A stretch of 41,249 nucleotides of DNA, from NCBI GenBank assembly GCA_902795345.1, contig CADBKO010000023.1:1-41249 (forward strand), in the 5' to 3' direction. The position numbers and the translations under genes are program-made. The notes under the pieces were generated by a model. It was not told the origin of the DNA and searched no databases. It saw nothing but the letters and a program-made list of their open reading frames with translations. Below, piece after piece: positions 8,302 to 16,434 of the stretch; position 1 is the first letter of the stretch; every line of letters begins with the position of its first letter. This DNA comes from Oscillospiraceae bacterium (GTDB lineage Bacteria > Bacillota > Clostridia > Oscillospirales > Oscillospiraceae).

Positions 8302-8535
8302 ATGAAATATGGTTTCCCGAGTAAAGAGACCGTAGATCGTCTGCGCCAGCAGTATCCGAAAGGTACTCGCGTGGAGTTGATCTCCATGAATGATCCCTAT
8401 ACGAAGCTCAAGCCCGGTGATCGCGGAACCGTCTCTATGGTTGATGACATTGGCACGATCTTCGTGAATTGGGACTGCGGCTCTGGCCTTGGCATTGCTT
8501 ACGGTGAAGACCATATCCGAAAGATTGACGGATAG
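8302..8535 (+). CDS. DUF4314 domain protein, copy 2
   Basis: A 77-residue single-domain protein: QQYPKGTRVELISMNDPY, then GDRGTVSMVDDIGTIFVNWDCGSGLGIAYGEDHI, a clear DUF4314 pattern. GGGGAGG (8288-8294) is best placed for ATG 8302; ATG 8299 would overlap the preceding stop. The gene is immediately downstream of the multidomain gene that ends in the same domain. It is followed by a stem CATCCCCG/CGGGGATG (8545-8573). Function unknown. Confidence 0.78.
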   Translation: MKYGFPSKETVDRLRQQYPKGTRVELISMNDPYTKLKPGDRGTVSMVDDIGTIFVNWDCGSGLGIAYGEDHIRKIDG

Positions 8536-8544
8536 TACATTATG

Positions 8545-8603
8545 CATCCCCGGCTCTTTGTGGGTCGGGGATGTTCCAAAAATATGCCCCATACGGGGTA
8601 CCA
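8545..8603 (+). terminator. GC stem plus CGGGGTACCA hairpin, copy 3
   Basis: CATCCCCG (8545-8552) pairs with CGGGGATG (8566-8573). Twelve bases later lies TGCCCC-ATA-CGGGGTACCA (8585-8603), the same two-part layout as at 5371-5416, again ahead of an AAAGGAGG and start codon. The tail is not T-rich, so termination is uncertain. Confidence 0.5.
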
Positions 8604-8641
8604 CAAATATCAACCTAATCGATAGAAAGGAGGAACCTGTT

Positions 8642-8938
8642 TTGACCGCTCAGCAGTTAGAACATATTGCAGCTCTTAGGCAGCACAACTATCCATATAG
8701 CTTTATTGCTCGGGAATTATCGTTGTCACTAAACACGGTGAAATCGATCTGTCGGCGTAAAGGTTATAAGGCCGTTGGCTCGCGCAAGACTAAATCCGAG
8801 AAAGAGAACGCTGTACTTTGTAAGAACTGTAGAAAGCCATTACCGGAAGGAATTCGTTCGGACGCTGTGTTTTGCTCGGATTACTGCCGTACTGTATGGC
8901 GTCGAAACAATCTCAAAGTAGAAGAATTTAAACGTTGA
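8642..8938 (+). CDS. Small HTH / zinc-ribbon protein before the recombinases
   Basis: A 98-residue protein. Residues 5-42 form a helix-turn-helix (LEHIAALRQHNYPYSFIARELSLSLNTVKSICRRKGY) of the type that reads like a recombinase or sigma region 4 recognition helix. C60-x2-C63 and C78-x3-C82 form a likely zinc ribbon. AAAGGAGG (8627-8634) sets the start at TTG 8642. It is a likely DNA-binding accessory or regulator of the recombinase genes, which begin 44 bases downstream. Role is inferred from context and fold only. Confidence 0.68.
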   Translation: MTAQQLEHIAALRQHNYPYSFIARELSLSLNTVKSICRRKGYKAVGSRKTKSEKENAVLCKNCRKPLPEGIRSDAVFCSDYCRTVWRRNNLKVEEFKR

Positions 8939-8982
8939 CTTCTTTCGCCCACCAGAGTGATATATGTTGTCGGGAGGTTATT

Positions 8983-10302
8983 ATGCTTATAATTGAAGAA
9001 ATACCAGCAAAGCCAAAAGATCAAAGGCTAGTCCGCGTTGCGGCTTATGCCCGTGTTTCGTCAGACAAAGATGCTGCATTCCATTCTCTGGAGGCACAAA
9101 CTGAATACTATGAAGAGTATGTAGGCAATCACTCGAATTGGGAATTGGTCGGCATCTACTCTGATAACGCAATCTCGGGAACAACTATAAAGCGCCCGGA
9201 ATTCCAGCGTATGCTCAAAGACTGTCGGGACGGAAAAATTGATCTTATAGTTACAAAATCAGTTACCCGCTTTGCGAGAAATACCGTAATTCTGCTTCAG
9301 ACAATCCGGCAACTAAAAGCCCTCGGCGTCGACTGCTTCTTTGAAAAAGAGAATATGCACTCACTGAGTCCAGATGGCGAGCTGCTTCTCACTCTACTTG
9401 CTATGTATGCAGAAGAGGAAGCTCGGTCTGCTAGTGAAAACCAAAAGTGGCGCATTCAAAAGCTCTACGAACAAGGTAAGCCAGCCGGAGGCCATACTTA
9501 TGGATATCGTCTCATTAATGGGGTATATGTAGTTGAGCCATCAGAGGCTGAACAGGTACGAGAAGTGTTTCGACTTTATCTATCTGGCCTCGGCTTTACG
9601 AGAGTTGCACGGACAATGATCGAAAAAGGTATTCCATCTCCTTTAGGCTCCACATGGTCTGCAACCACCATTAGAGGTTTGTTGCAAAACGAAAGATATG
9701 TTGGCGATATGCTCCTGCAAAAGAAATATCGTGAGAATTTTCGTACTAAAAGAAACCTCGTTAATACTGGTGAGCTAAAGAAGATATTTGTAAAGCACAG
9801 CCACGAACCGATCATCGACAGGGATGTCTTTGAATCGGTACAACAAGAGATTATTCGTAGAGGGAAGTATAAACCAAGACGGAATCCTGAACACGATAAT
9901 AGTAAAAAGCTGTTTCGTGGACTAATTATCTGCGGTGATTGCGGCGGAAGGTATTGTCGTTCTTATAAAGCGAATAAGGCGGTTTGGATCTGCAATAAGT
10001 ACGATAAGTATGGCAAAGCCATTTGCCAGTCACAACAGATTCCTGAAAATATCCTTATAGAGCAAACTGAGAAGATATTGTCTGAAAAAGATCTAACAGC
10101 CGATTTAATCAAATCGAGGATTAACCAAATTTTAGTCCCTGAGCATAATCATTTGATTTATGAATTAAAGGACAGCTCAACTGTCGAAGTGTTTTGGCAG
10201 CATCGATCAAGGAGTCAAAGCTGGACGCCGGAAATGCGTCAACTCGCTCGTGAACGAGCGCTGAGGCAATATGGAAAGGAGGTCAAAGATCATGATGCCT
10301 GA
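8983..10302 (+). CDS. Large serine recombinase 1 of the ICE
   Basis: A 439-residue site-specific recombinase, expected to act with its neighbour in excision and integration of the ICE. The N-terminal resolvase domain has YARVSS with predicted nucleophile Ser26, LEAQ, and VTKSVTRFARN. A 'recombinase' domain follows (GHTYGYRLINGVYVVEP..., YVGDMLLQKKY) and a zinc-ribbon (CGDCGGRYCRSYKANKAVWICNK). The C-terminal coiled-coil is short. GGGAGG precedes ATG 8983; the in-frame GTG-like opening at 8935 lies inside the previous gene. The stop overlaps the next recombinase by 11 bases, so both are made together. Confidence 0.9.
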   Translation: MLIIEEIPAKPKDQRLVRVAAYARVSSDKDAAFHSLEAQTEYYEEYVGNHSNWELVGIYSDNAISGTTIKRPEFQRMLKDCRDGKIDLIVTKSVTRFARNTVILLQTIRQLKALGVDCFFEKENMHSLSPDGELLLTLLAMYAEEEARSASENQKWRIQKLYEQGKPAGGHTYGYRLINGVYVVEPSEAEQVREVFRLYLSGLGFTRVARTMIEKGIPSPLGSTWSATTIRGLLQNERYVGDMLLQKKYRENFRTKRNLVNTGELKKIFVKHSHEPIIDRDVFESVQQEIIRRGKYKPRRNPEHDNSKKLFRGLIICGDCGGRYCRSYKANKAVWICNKYDKYGKAICQSQQIPENILIEQTEKILSEKDLTADLIKSRINQILVPEHNHLIYELKDSSTVEVFWQHRSRSQSWTPEMRQLARERALRQYGKEVKDHDA

Positions 10303-11566
10303 AATTGAAATCATTGCGGCAACAAAAACGCTCCAACAGGAGCCGATCTCAACTGCGCCAAAGAAGTTGCGTGTTGCCGCCTATGCCCGTGTTTCGACAG
10401 AACAAGACGAACAACAAAACAGCTACGAAGCTCAGATTGATTTCTATACTCGCTATATAAAGAAAAACCCAGACTGGCAGTTTGTAGACGTATTTGCAGA
10501 TCGCGGTATCACCGGCACCAATACTAAGAATCGTGATGAATTTAATCGGATGATTGATATTGCTATGGACGGCGGAATCGATCTTATTCTAACTAAGTCT
10601 ATCTCGCGTTTTGCCCGCAACACGGTTGATACACTTCAAACTGTACGTGAACTAAAGGCTGCCGGTATTGAAGTATGGTTTGAAAAAGAAAACTTACATA
10701 CATTCGATCCCAAATGCGAAATGATGCTCACTATCATGAGTTCGCTCGCCCAAGAGGAAAGCCGCTCAATCAGTGAAAACGTCCGCTGGGGGCAGCAACA
10801 GAGTATGCGTAAAGGCAAGGTTCATCTCGCCTATAATCGTTTTCTCGGTTATAAAAAGGGTGAGGACGGAAGGCCAGAGATCGTAGAGGAGGAAGCGGTT
10901 ATTATCCGCAGTATCTACGATTGGTATATTTCTGGAGAGTCGATCAATGATATAGCTGCCAAGTTGACCAGCAGAGGCATTCCCACTCCTGCTGGCAAAA
11001 CGAAATGGAGCGTAAGCACTGTAAGGAGTATCCTTAGTAATGAAAAGTATAAAGGTGAGGCTCTATTGCAAAAAACTTATACGGTAGATTATCTAACCAA
11101 GGAAGTAAGAAAGAATACCGGCGAAGTACCATTCATCCGTGTTCGTAATTCTCATGAACCGATCATAGACCCGGAGGTTTTCGACCGCGTTCAGGAATTG
11201 CTAAACATACGATGTAAGGCTCGCGGGAAGGTATATTCAGATCATCCGTTTGCCGGAAAGATTATATGCGGAGATTGCGGCCAGTATTATGGCCACAAGG
11301 TTTGGCGGGTACGCAAGACTGGCGAGAAATACTCTGTCTGGTACTGCAATCATAAATACGACGGAGATTCTATTTGCCAGACTCCGCCTCTCAAGGAAGA
11401 TGAAATCCGCTCCGCATTTATTGAAGCACTTGAAATGCTCGGAGAACACGTTCCCGCTTATAGCGATGAACACTTTTGCGAGCTAGTTCAAACGCTGACC
11501 GTATATCGCGACGGATATCTCAATTTCTTGTTTACTGACGGAAGAGAAGTAAGAATAGAACCTTAG
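10292..11566 (+). CDS. Large serine recombinase 2 of the ICE
   Basis: A 424-residue partner recombinase. The resolvase domain carries YARVSTEQDEQQNSYEAQ with predicted catalytic Ser35, then LTKSISRFARNTVDTLQTV. The recombinase domain (FLGYKKGEDGRPEIVEEEAV..., SNEKYKGEALLQKTYTVDYL) and zinc-ribbon CGDCGQYYGH...WYCNHKYDGDSICQTP follow. AAAGGAGG (10275-10282) favours ATG 10292. Tandem serine recombinases of this type commonly lie at one end of Clostridia ICEs, so the element end is expected within a few hundred bases downstream. A strong terminator follows at 11583. Confidence 0.9.
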   Translation: MMPEIEIIAATKTLQQEPISTAPKKLRVAAYARVSTEQDEQQNSYEAQIDFYTRYIKKNPDWQFVDVFADRGITGTNTKNRDEFNRMIDIAMDGGIDLILTKSISRFARNTVDTLQTVRELKAAGIEVWFEKENLHTFDPKCEMMLTIMSSLAQEESRSISENVRWGQQQSMRKGKVHLAYNRFLGYKKGEDGRPEIVEEEAVIIRSIYDWYISGESINDIAAKLTSRGIPTPAGKTKWSVSTVRSILSNEKYKGEALLQKTYTVDYLTKEVRKNTGEVPFIRVRNSHEPIIDPEVFDRVQELLNIRCKARGKVYSDHPFAGKIICGDCGQYYGHKVWRVRKTGEKYSVWYCNHKYDGDSICQTPPLKEDEIRSAFIEALEMLGEHVPAYSDEHFCELVQTLTVYRDGYLNFLFTDGREVRIEP

Positions 11567-11582
11567 TTTCTAGCACATTATG

Positions 11583-11615
11583 AAATGCGCCGCAGACATG
11601 CGGTGCATTTTTATC
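11583..11615 (+). terminator. Terminator of the recombinase operon
   Basis: AAATGCGCCGCA (11583-11594) pairs with TGCGGTGCATTT (11599-11610) around GACA, with one G-T pair, and runs into TTTTTA. A textbook intrinsic terminator 17 bases after the recombinase 2 stop. Confidence 0.85.
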
Positions 11616-11618
11616 GTC

Positions 11619-11635
11619 GAACAGTATGTCTGTTC
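11619..11635. promoter_or_regulatory. 17-bp palindrome GAACAG-N5-CTGTTC
   Basis: GAACAG (11619-11624) and CTGTTC (11630-11635) are perfect inverted arms with a 5-base spacer, directly after the terminator and ahead of a TATAAT (11656-11661) for the next gene. It could be an operator or part of an ICE attachment site. The spacing does not fit the usual Bacillota LexA box. Confidence 0.35.
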
Positions 11636-11655
11636 CCCAAACCACAGCACTATAG

Positions 11656-11661
11656 TATAAT
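11656..11661 (+). promoter_or_regulatory. Likely -10 box (TATAAT) of the orphan membrane gene
   Basis: A perfect TATAAT lies 38 bases before the start codon. The -35 partner is weak (TGTTCC at 19 bases), so the promoter may need an activator or be controlled through the nearby palindrome. Confidence 0.45.
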
Positions 11662-11698
11662 GAAGCTAGATTAGCTTTTAGCAATATGAAAGGGTAAT

Positions 11699-12748
11699 AT
11701 GAGCGACTTCCCATCGAGAGTAAATGCTCTCAAAAAAGAGATAAAAGAACTAACAAAGCAGAATAACACGAGGTATGAAGAGACTCGTAAGGAATTATTG
11801 AATCTAGGCTTTTTGGGCTCATTTGGTGACATCAAGCTATACTATGATCACGTTGAAGGAAATGGTCGCTCATTAAAGATCGATTCAGGAATAGAGGCTG
11901 CAGCCCAAGTAGATGGTACTGTGTATACCACGACTAAAGTAACGGGAGGTGGAGCACGACCGACACTAACAAGAATTGCCGTTGGAGCAGCAGTGGCTGG
12001 CCCACTTGGAGCTTTGATCGGCGGTGCTGCACAAAAAAAGAAAAAGGTTAAAACTACAAATGAAATCCATGACGATAGAGTCTACAGAGTAATAGTAACC
12101 GGGCCAGGTGGATATATAGAATCTACTCGAAACACGCCAAACCCTGATCCGCAAACTTTTGTAGGTAAAATCATAAACGCTATTGCTGATTATCCAGAGG
12201 ATAAAGAGTATTACGAAGCAAAAAAGAAAGAACTTAAGGAACTACTTAAGGATTCTCCAGAGAAATCTGCTTTGAACGAAAAAAAGAAAGAATTGGAAGA
12301 CCTTATGGATAATGCAACTGAGAGCGAAAAAGAAGAATTGCGTAAATGTGAAATAAGTCGAAAGATTATCGGCGCAGTTTTCATTTTCGGTATTATTGCT
12401 ATTACCATTGCTATATGGTGGTTAAATGTCAAATTCATAAAAGATAATACTAACAGTCAGACAAATACTAGCAACGCTACTAGCCAGCAAAAACAGTCCG
12501 ACGATTATGACGCTTATACAATTCAGCTATTAAAAGAGTGTACTGTCATGGAAATGGCAGACATCTATAATACCAATGGCGATAAAGAAAATGCCTATAA
12601 GAACGCAAGGAAGTTTTGCGAAGATAGCCTCTCTTCTTGGGGTAAGGACGATTTTTCTGAAGCAATAGAAATAGAATGGCCAAAGCGAAAGGACGAGCAA
12701 TTTATGGGTTCCACGCTTTCTTCACGTGCTGAGTCTTTAGAGTGGTAA
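11699..12748 (+). CDS. Orphan membrane protein of unknown function, AT-rich
   Basis: A 349-residue protein not assigned to a family. The N-terminal 40 residues are charged and helical (coiled-coil-like). Residues 60-112 have a GTVYTTTKVTGGG segment and a Gly/Ala-rich stretch (AVGAAVAGPLGALIGGAAQ) before four lysines, as in small surface or membrane-associated domains. Residues 165-220 are a second Lys/Glu coiled coil, and one membrane segment lies at about 223-243 (IIGAVFIFGIIAITIAIWW). The Ser/Asn/Gln-rich tail would be on the other membrane side. Base composition is clearly lower in GC than both neighbours, which suggests cargo gained by transfer. AAAGGG precedes the ATG. Confidence 0.7.
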   Translation: MSDFPSRVNALKKEIKELTKQNNTRYEETRKELLNLGFLGSFGDIKLYYDHVEGNGRSLKIDSGIEAAAQVDGTVYTTTKVTGGGARPTLTRIAVGAAVAGPLGALIGGAAQKKKKVKTTNEIHDDRVYRVIVTGPGGYIESTRNTPNPDPQTFVGKIINAIADYPEDKEYYEAKKKELKELLKDSPEKSALNEKKKELEDLMDNATESEKEELRKCEISRKIIGAVFIFGIIAITIAIWWLNVKFIKDNTNSQTNTSNATSQQKQSDDYDAYTIQLLKECTVMEMADIYNTNGDKENAYKNARKFCEDSLSSWGKDDFSEAIEIEWPKRKDEQFMGSTLSSRAESLEW

Positions 12749-12762
12749 CGCAATTACCTTTA

Positions 12763-12793
12763 TTTGCACCACTTTTTTAGAAATTGGTGCAAA
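12763..12793. repeat. Inverted repeat TTTGCACCA-N13-TGGTGCAAA
   Basis: Perfect 9-base arms (12763-12771 and 12785-12793) start 14 bases after the orphan membrane gene. It could be a weak terminator or a recombinase half-site pair; there is no T-tract after it. Confidence 0.4.
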
Positions 12794-12853
12794 GCGTGTC
12801 AGGAAGCAAAATGGCCATAAGCGACCTCCAATCTTGACGTGGCAACACATCGT

Positions 12854-12890
12854 CGGGACAATCCATCCTAAAATGGATTGTCCCGATTTT
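12854..12890 (+). terminator. Intrinsic terminator downstream of the orphan gene
   Basis: CGGGACAATCCAT (12854-12866) pairs perfectly with ATGGATTGTCCCG (12873-12885) around a 6-base loop, followed by ATTTT. It faces the plus strand and also abuts the stop of the minus-strand recombinase fragment. Confidence 0.65.
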
Positions 12891-13409
12891 CTATGCCGAA
12901 CAGGATCGAAGGGGCTGTAATGTGCTGGGCTGCCCGTCTTGTATGCAGCAGTTTTGGAACGCAGTAAAGGTGACGTTGAAATCAATCTCAATGTTGTAAT
13001 CACGTCCAACCCTGACGGCCTTGATGAGCTGAGAGACGATCATCTTTTTTGCTTCAAAGGAGCAGCTATCATAAAGATCAGCCCAACTAAGTAAACGGTC
13101 GTATTCTTTGCGGAGACTATCTGCGGAGTCCAACAATGCGGTATATTCTTTTTCTGCCGCAGATACTGCCTCTTTGAGTTGCAGGATAGCTCCTTCAGTT
13201 TCGGAAACCAGAGAGTTCAGCAGGTCGATATTCAGAGTGCTTTGTCCCCGAATCACTTTCAAGGTTTCACGCTTGTAATCTACAAGCTCCTTCTCTTTTT
13301 CTGCAAGTCCATCTCTCGCTTGCTCGAACTTAATCCGTGCCAGCTCGATTTCTTTTTTATCTACCACATGCGTCGCTTGCCCCACAGCCTGTAAACGGGC
13401 ATCGCCCTT
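12891..13409 (-). pseudogene. C-terminal fragment of a serine recombinase
   Basis: A 173-codon open stretch that matches only the end of large serine recombinases: KGDARLQAVGQATHVVDKKEIELARIKFEQARDGL (helical), a long coiled coil (LLNSLVSETEGAILQLKEAVSAAEKEY), then KKMIVSQLIKAVRVGRDYNIEIDFNVTF, the usual closing beta segment. A TAG lies just before it in frame (13410-13412), and no resolvase domain, catalytic serine or zinc ribbon is found upstream. The natural C-terminus is present, so the gene lost its 5' part at about 13.41 kb. An internal GTG (13385) could still start a 164-residue product, but there is no clear ribosome site. It is probably a relic of an older element. Confidence 0.75.
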
Positions 13410-13532
13410 CTATTTAAGTCTTTGCGATTTGTGACATTGCTTTGCAGCGGCTCGCCTCGTTCGATGCTTAAAGCTAAAGCTCTTTTACGGGATATGTCCT
13501 CCGGCATAGCCGGTGGTTTCCGAACCCAAAAA

Positions 13533-13560
13533 CCGCCCCCGGGCTTCGGCCCGGGGGCGG
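13533..13560 (-). terminator. Terminator of the SLH protein gene
   Basis: CCGCCCCCGGGC and GCCCGGGGGCGG form a perfect 12-pair stem with a four-base loop. On the minus strand it is followed by TTTTT. It lies 40 bases past the SLH gene stop. Confidence 0.85.
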
Positions 13561-13599
13561 AACTCAGTTTAATTGCTTGAGCCTTGTTTTTGGGGGAAA

Positions 13600-16404
13600 T
13601 TACTTCTTCGCGCCGCTGGCATCCACGCTGGTCACGTAGATGTTGCCCACGGGGATCTGCTCGCCGTCGGAAACGGTGTACATGTAGTCGATGGTGATCT
13701 TGTAGCCTTCCTCCAGGAGCTTCTCCAGGCGAGCCACGCTGCTGACGGCAGCATCGGTCTTGGTGTAGGTGGTGGTGCCGCCGGAGATATCAATGATATC
13801 ATTCTTCAGAGTGAGGCCCTCAGTCTTGCCACTGGCGATATCCACAAACAGCCTGCCGTCTTCGACCATGCCGTCCGCATCCTTGCCCAGCACAACGCCC
13901 TTGTTGACCTTCTTGGCCGGGGTCAGTTCCAGGATGCCGTCGTCGTCGCTGTCGGCATAGTAATAGAAGTTACTTATAATGGTATCGCCATAGAAGTAGA
14001 TTTCAGGTCCTCCGGTCAGGAAAACGCTGGTAGTGAATACGCCGTCCTTGAAGACGTTGTAGTACGGGGTGTTCTCATCGTTGTAGATCTTGTAGTTGGC
14101 AGAACCGCTGTAGCTCCTGGTGCCGCCCACGTAGATGATGCTGTCGGCATCGTAATTATCGGGAGCAGTCACGCCTTCAGGCACCCAGCAGGTCTCCAGC
14201 TTGTAGCTGCCGCCGCTCTTTTTGGCGATGGCATAAACCACATAGCCGGTATCCTTGGACAGCTTGTTGGCCACTTCGATGGTCAAAGCCAGATCCTTGC
14301 CCTTGGCGGTCTCGTCGAAGTAGATCACCTTGGTGTCGGATTCGACATAGTAGGTGTCGCTCTTGCTCTTCAGGAAGCTGGTCTTGCCGGAATCGTTGGT
14401 GAGCTTGATCAGGTTGCGCACGTTGGGATCGAAGACATAGCTAGAGCCGGTCTTGCGGACCTCGAACACGCTGCCAACCACGGGCTTGAGGTTGGGAGCC
14501 AGTTTCGCCCAAGCGTTCTTGGAGTACTTGTAGACGACTTCGTCGCCGTCCTGGTTGATGCACTGGACCTTCGTCACCATGGTGGGATCGGAGTAATCGG
14601 AATCCCACTCGCTGTGCTCGATGAACTCGTCGATGTAGACCACATAGACGACGCCCTCGGTCTTGGCACGCTCAAGGACTTCCACGGAGAAGTAGCCGCT
14701 GCTCGTCTTGTAGAACCTGACCTTGTCGCCGGGGTTGACGTTGTAGGGTTCTTCCTCACCTTCGACTTCGAAGGTCCCAACAACATCGAGGTCGGGGGCG
14801 ATGGTGTAGCCATTGAAGTAATACCAGAAGATGAAGAGATCACGCTGGGTGACGTCCACATCCTCGGTGGTGGTCGCCTCGATATAGACGAGGGAGCCAA
14901 CGGGGCGCACGACCACATAGTCGTCCTCGGCGATGCCGTCGTAAATCAGCTCGACATCATTCCACGCCATGTCGAAGATTTCGGTATCGTAGAAACGAGT
15001 CTTGGCGTAAGTCACAGGATCCGTCTTGGTGTCATAGCAGTACTTGACCTCGACTTCTTCGTGGTCGTTGTCCACATTCTGGACCTGGCCGACATAGTAC
15101 TTCTCCTTGAGGACGAGCATGATGTTGCCCTCATGGTCCAGCACCCAGGTGTTCCTGGGGGCGGAGTCCATGGAGCTCTTCTGGCCCTTCAGATCGGAAA
15201 CCTTAGCATAAGCCGCCATGGTATCGCCGTCGGTCACATCTTTGCCGACATAGCCGATATCGGTGTAGTCATAGTTGCGCATGGTCTTGACGTTGGCAAA
15301 CTTCACATTGACGTTGTCCGCGTTGGCCGCCTTGGCATTGCGATAGAAGTCGTCCAGCTTGTCGCCCTTTTCCAGAAGCTCGGACTCGTCCTTGATCAGG
15401 TAGCACTTGTAGTATTTGAGATGCTCCCTGGTATCTTCCTTGGGATCAGCGTCGATGTAAATGGTGACCTCGTGGCCCACCAGATCCTTGGTGGTCTCAT
15501 AGTCCAGGTAATACTTGGGGGACCAGCCTTCCTCGTCCACCACATATTTTCCTTCGTCATAATCCCATACTTCTGTCTGCTCGAAGGTGCCGACGACGGT
15601 GTACTTGGAGCCGGTCTCCTTGTTGGCCAGCAGAACCAGGGGTTCGTCACCGAAGTTCTCGTAGTTGATCTCCCAAAGGTTGAACACGTCGCGGGCGAAG
15701 GTGAGGGGGATATAGGTATCGCGGTCAATCCGCTCGACCTTGCCGTCATAGTAGTTGAGGTCGACGTCGTAGCCCACCAGCTGGATGCGCATGGTGTTCC
15801 AGATGTAGAGGGCGGTCTCCTCACGGGTGGCAGGCTGATTGAAGTCGGTCACCAGGCTGTCGTCGAACACCTTGTAGTACAGCGCGTCGGCAACAGCATT
15901 GATGTCCCAGCCCTTGCCCTCGTACTCGCCGATGACGCCATAGCCAAGGGCGCGGAGCAGCATGGTGGCCAACTGGGTGCCGGTCACATTGTCGTTGGGA
16001 CGGAAGGTGCCGTCGCCCATGCCCACGATGATGCCCTTGTTGGCGCAGAACGCGATGTACTTGGCGGCCCAGTTGGTTTCGGGCACGTCGCTGAACTTCA
16101 CGTCGCCGATAGGCAACCGGTCAGCGCCATCGCGGCCCAGCATCATACGGGCGATCATAGCCGCCGCCTCAGCACGGGTCACATCGCCGCCGGGGACGAA
16201 GGAGCCATCGGGATAGCCCTCGATGACATCCAGTCCGCTCAGGACCTCAACGGCATCCATGTATTCTTCCGTGATCTTCGCAATATCGGTATAGCCGGCA
16301 TAAACCGCGTTAGTACCGAACGTGCAGAGACCAAGAATGAACACCAGAGCCAGAACGAGGCTGAAGGACTTACTTATTACAAACCTTGTATTATAAATTA
16401 CCAA
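13600..16404 (-). CDS. SLH-domain surface-layer-like protein with disturbed 5' end
   Basis: A protein of up to 934 residues, exported and held on the cell wall. A hydrophobic signal segment (SFSLVLALVFILGLCTFG) at about residues 13-32 and a likely AxA cleavage site (VYA) are followed by three SLH repeats at about 38-215 (VIEGYPDGSFVPGGDVTRAEAAAMIARMM, GMGDGTFRPNDNVTGTQLATMLLRAL, then a weaker third). The rest is a long beta-rich Asp/Tyr/Thr region of unrecognised type. The only in-frame start upstream of the signal is a TTG at 16404 with no ribosome site, and the first dozen codons are AT-rich and unlike the rest. The native start seems lost where the recombinase pair joins it; the gene might be silent or switched. 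Confidence 0.8.
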   Translation of the reverse strand: MVIYNTRFVISKSFSLVLALVFILGLCTFGTNAVYAGYTDIAKITEEYMDAVEVLSGLDVIEGYPDGSFVPGGDVTRAEAAAMIARMMLGRDGADRLPIGDVKFSDVPETNWAAKYIAFCANKGIIVGMGDGTFRPNDNVTGTQLATMLLRALGYGVIGEYEGKGWDINAVADALYYKVFDDSLVTDFNQPATREETALYIWNTMRIQLVGYDVDLNYYDGKVERIDRDTYIPLTFARDVFNLWEINYENFGDEPLVLLANKETGSKYTVVGTFEQTEVWDYDEGKYVVDEEGWSPKYYLDYETTKDLVGHEVTIYIDADPKEDTREHLKYYKCYLIKDESELLEKGDKLDDFYRNAKAANADNVNVKFANVKTMRNYDYTDIGYVGKDVTDGDTMAAYAKVSDLKGQKSSMDSAPRNTWVLDHEGNIMLVLKEKYYVGQVQNVDNDHEEVEVKYCYDTKTDPVTYAKTRFYDTEIFDMAWNDVELIYDGIAEDDYVVVRPVGSLVYIEATTTEDVDVTQRDLFIFWYYFNGYTIAPDLDVVGTFEVEGEEEPYNVNPGDKVRFYKTSSGYFSVEVLERAKTEGVVYVVYIDEFIEHSEWDSDYSDPTMVTKVQCINQDGDEVVYKYSKNAWAKLAPNLKPVVGSVFEVRKTGSSYVFDPNVRNLIKLTNDSGKTSFLKSKSDTYYVESDTKVIYFDETAKGKDLALTIEVANKLSKDTGYVVYAIAKKSGGSYKLETCWVPEGVTAPDNYDADSIIYVGGTRSYSGSANYKIYNDENTPYYNVFKDGVFTTSVFLTGGPEIYFYGDTIISNFYYYADSDDDGILELTPAKKVNKGVVLGKDADGMVEDGRLFVDIASGKTEGLTLKNDIIDISGGTTTYTKTDAAVSSVARLEKLLEEGYKITIDYMYTVSDGEQIPVGNIYVTSVDASGAKK

Positions 16405-16420
16405 ATAATGCTATACAAGG
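16384..16420. repeat. 37-bp palindromic site CCTTGTAT-N21-ATACAAGG
   Basis: Perfect 8-base arms (16384-16391, 16413-16420) lie exactly between the recombinase pair and the SLH gene. Serine recombinase attachment cores are imperfect palindromes of about this size, so it is a candidate att half or junction. The same bases also form a promoter. Confidence 0.4.
16390..16418 (-). promoter_or_regulatory. Minus-strand promoter TTGTAT-17-TATAAT facing the SLH gene
   Basis: The -35 is TTGTAT (plus 16413-16418), the spacer is 17 bases and the -10 is a perfect TATAAT (plus 16390-16395). Transcription would begin near 16383, downstream of the TTG at 16404, so a transcript from it would have almost no leader and no usable in-frame start before the signal peptide. 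Confidence 0.55.
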
Positions 16421-16434
16421 CGATAATATTAATG

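Noticed and set aside
11619..11635. LexA/SOS box
   Set aside because: The arms GAACAG and CTGTTC are five bases apart, which puts GAAC and GTTC nine bases apart; the Bacillota consensus has a four-base gap.
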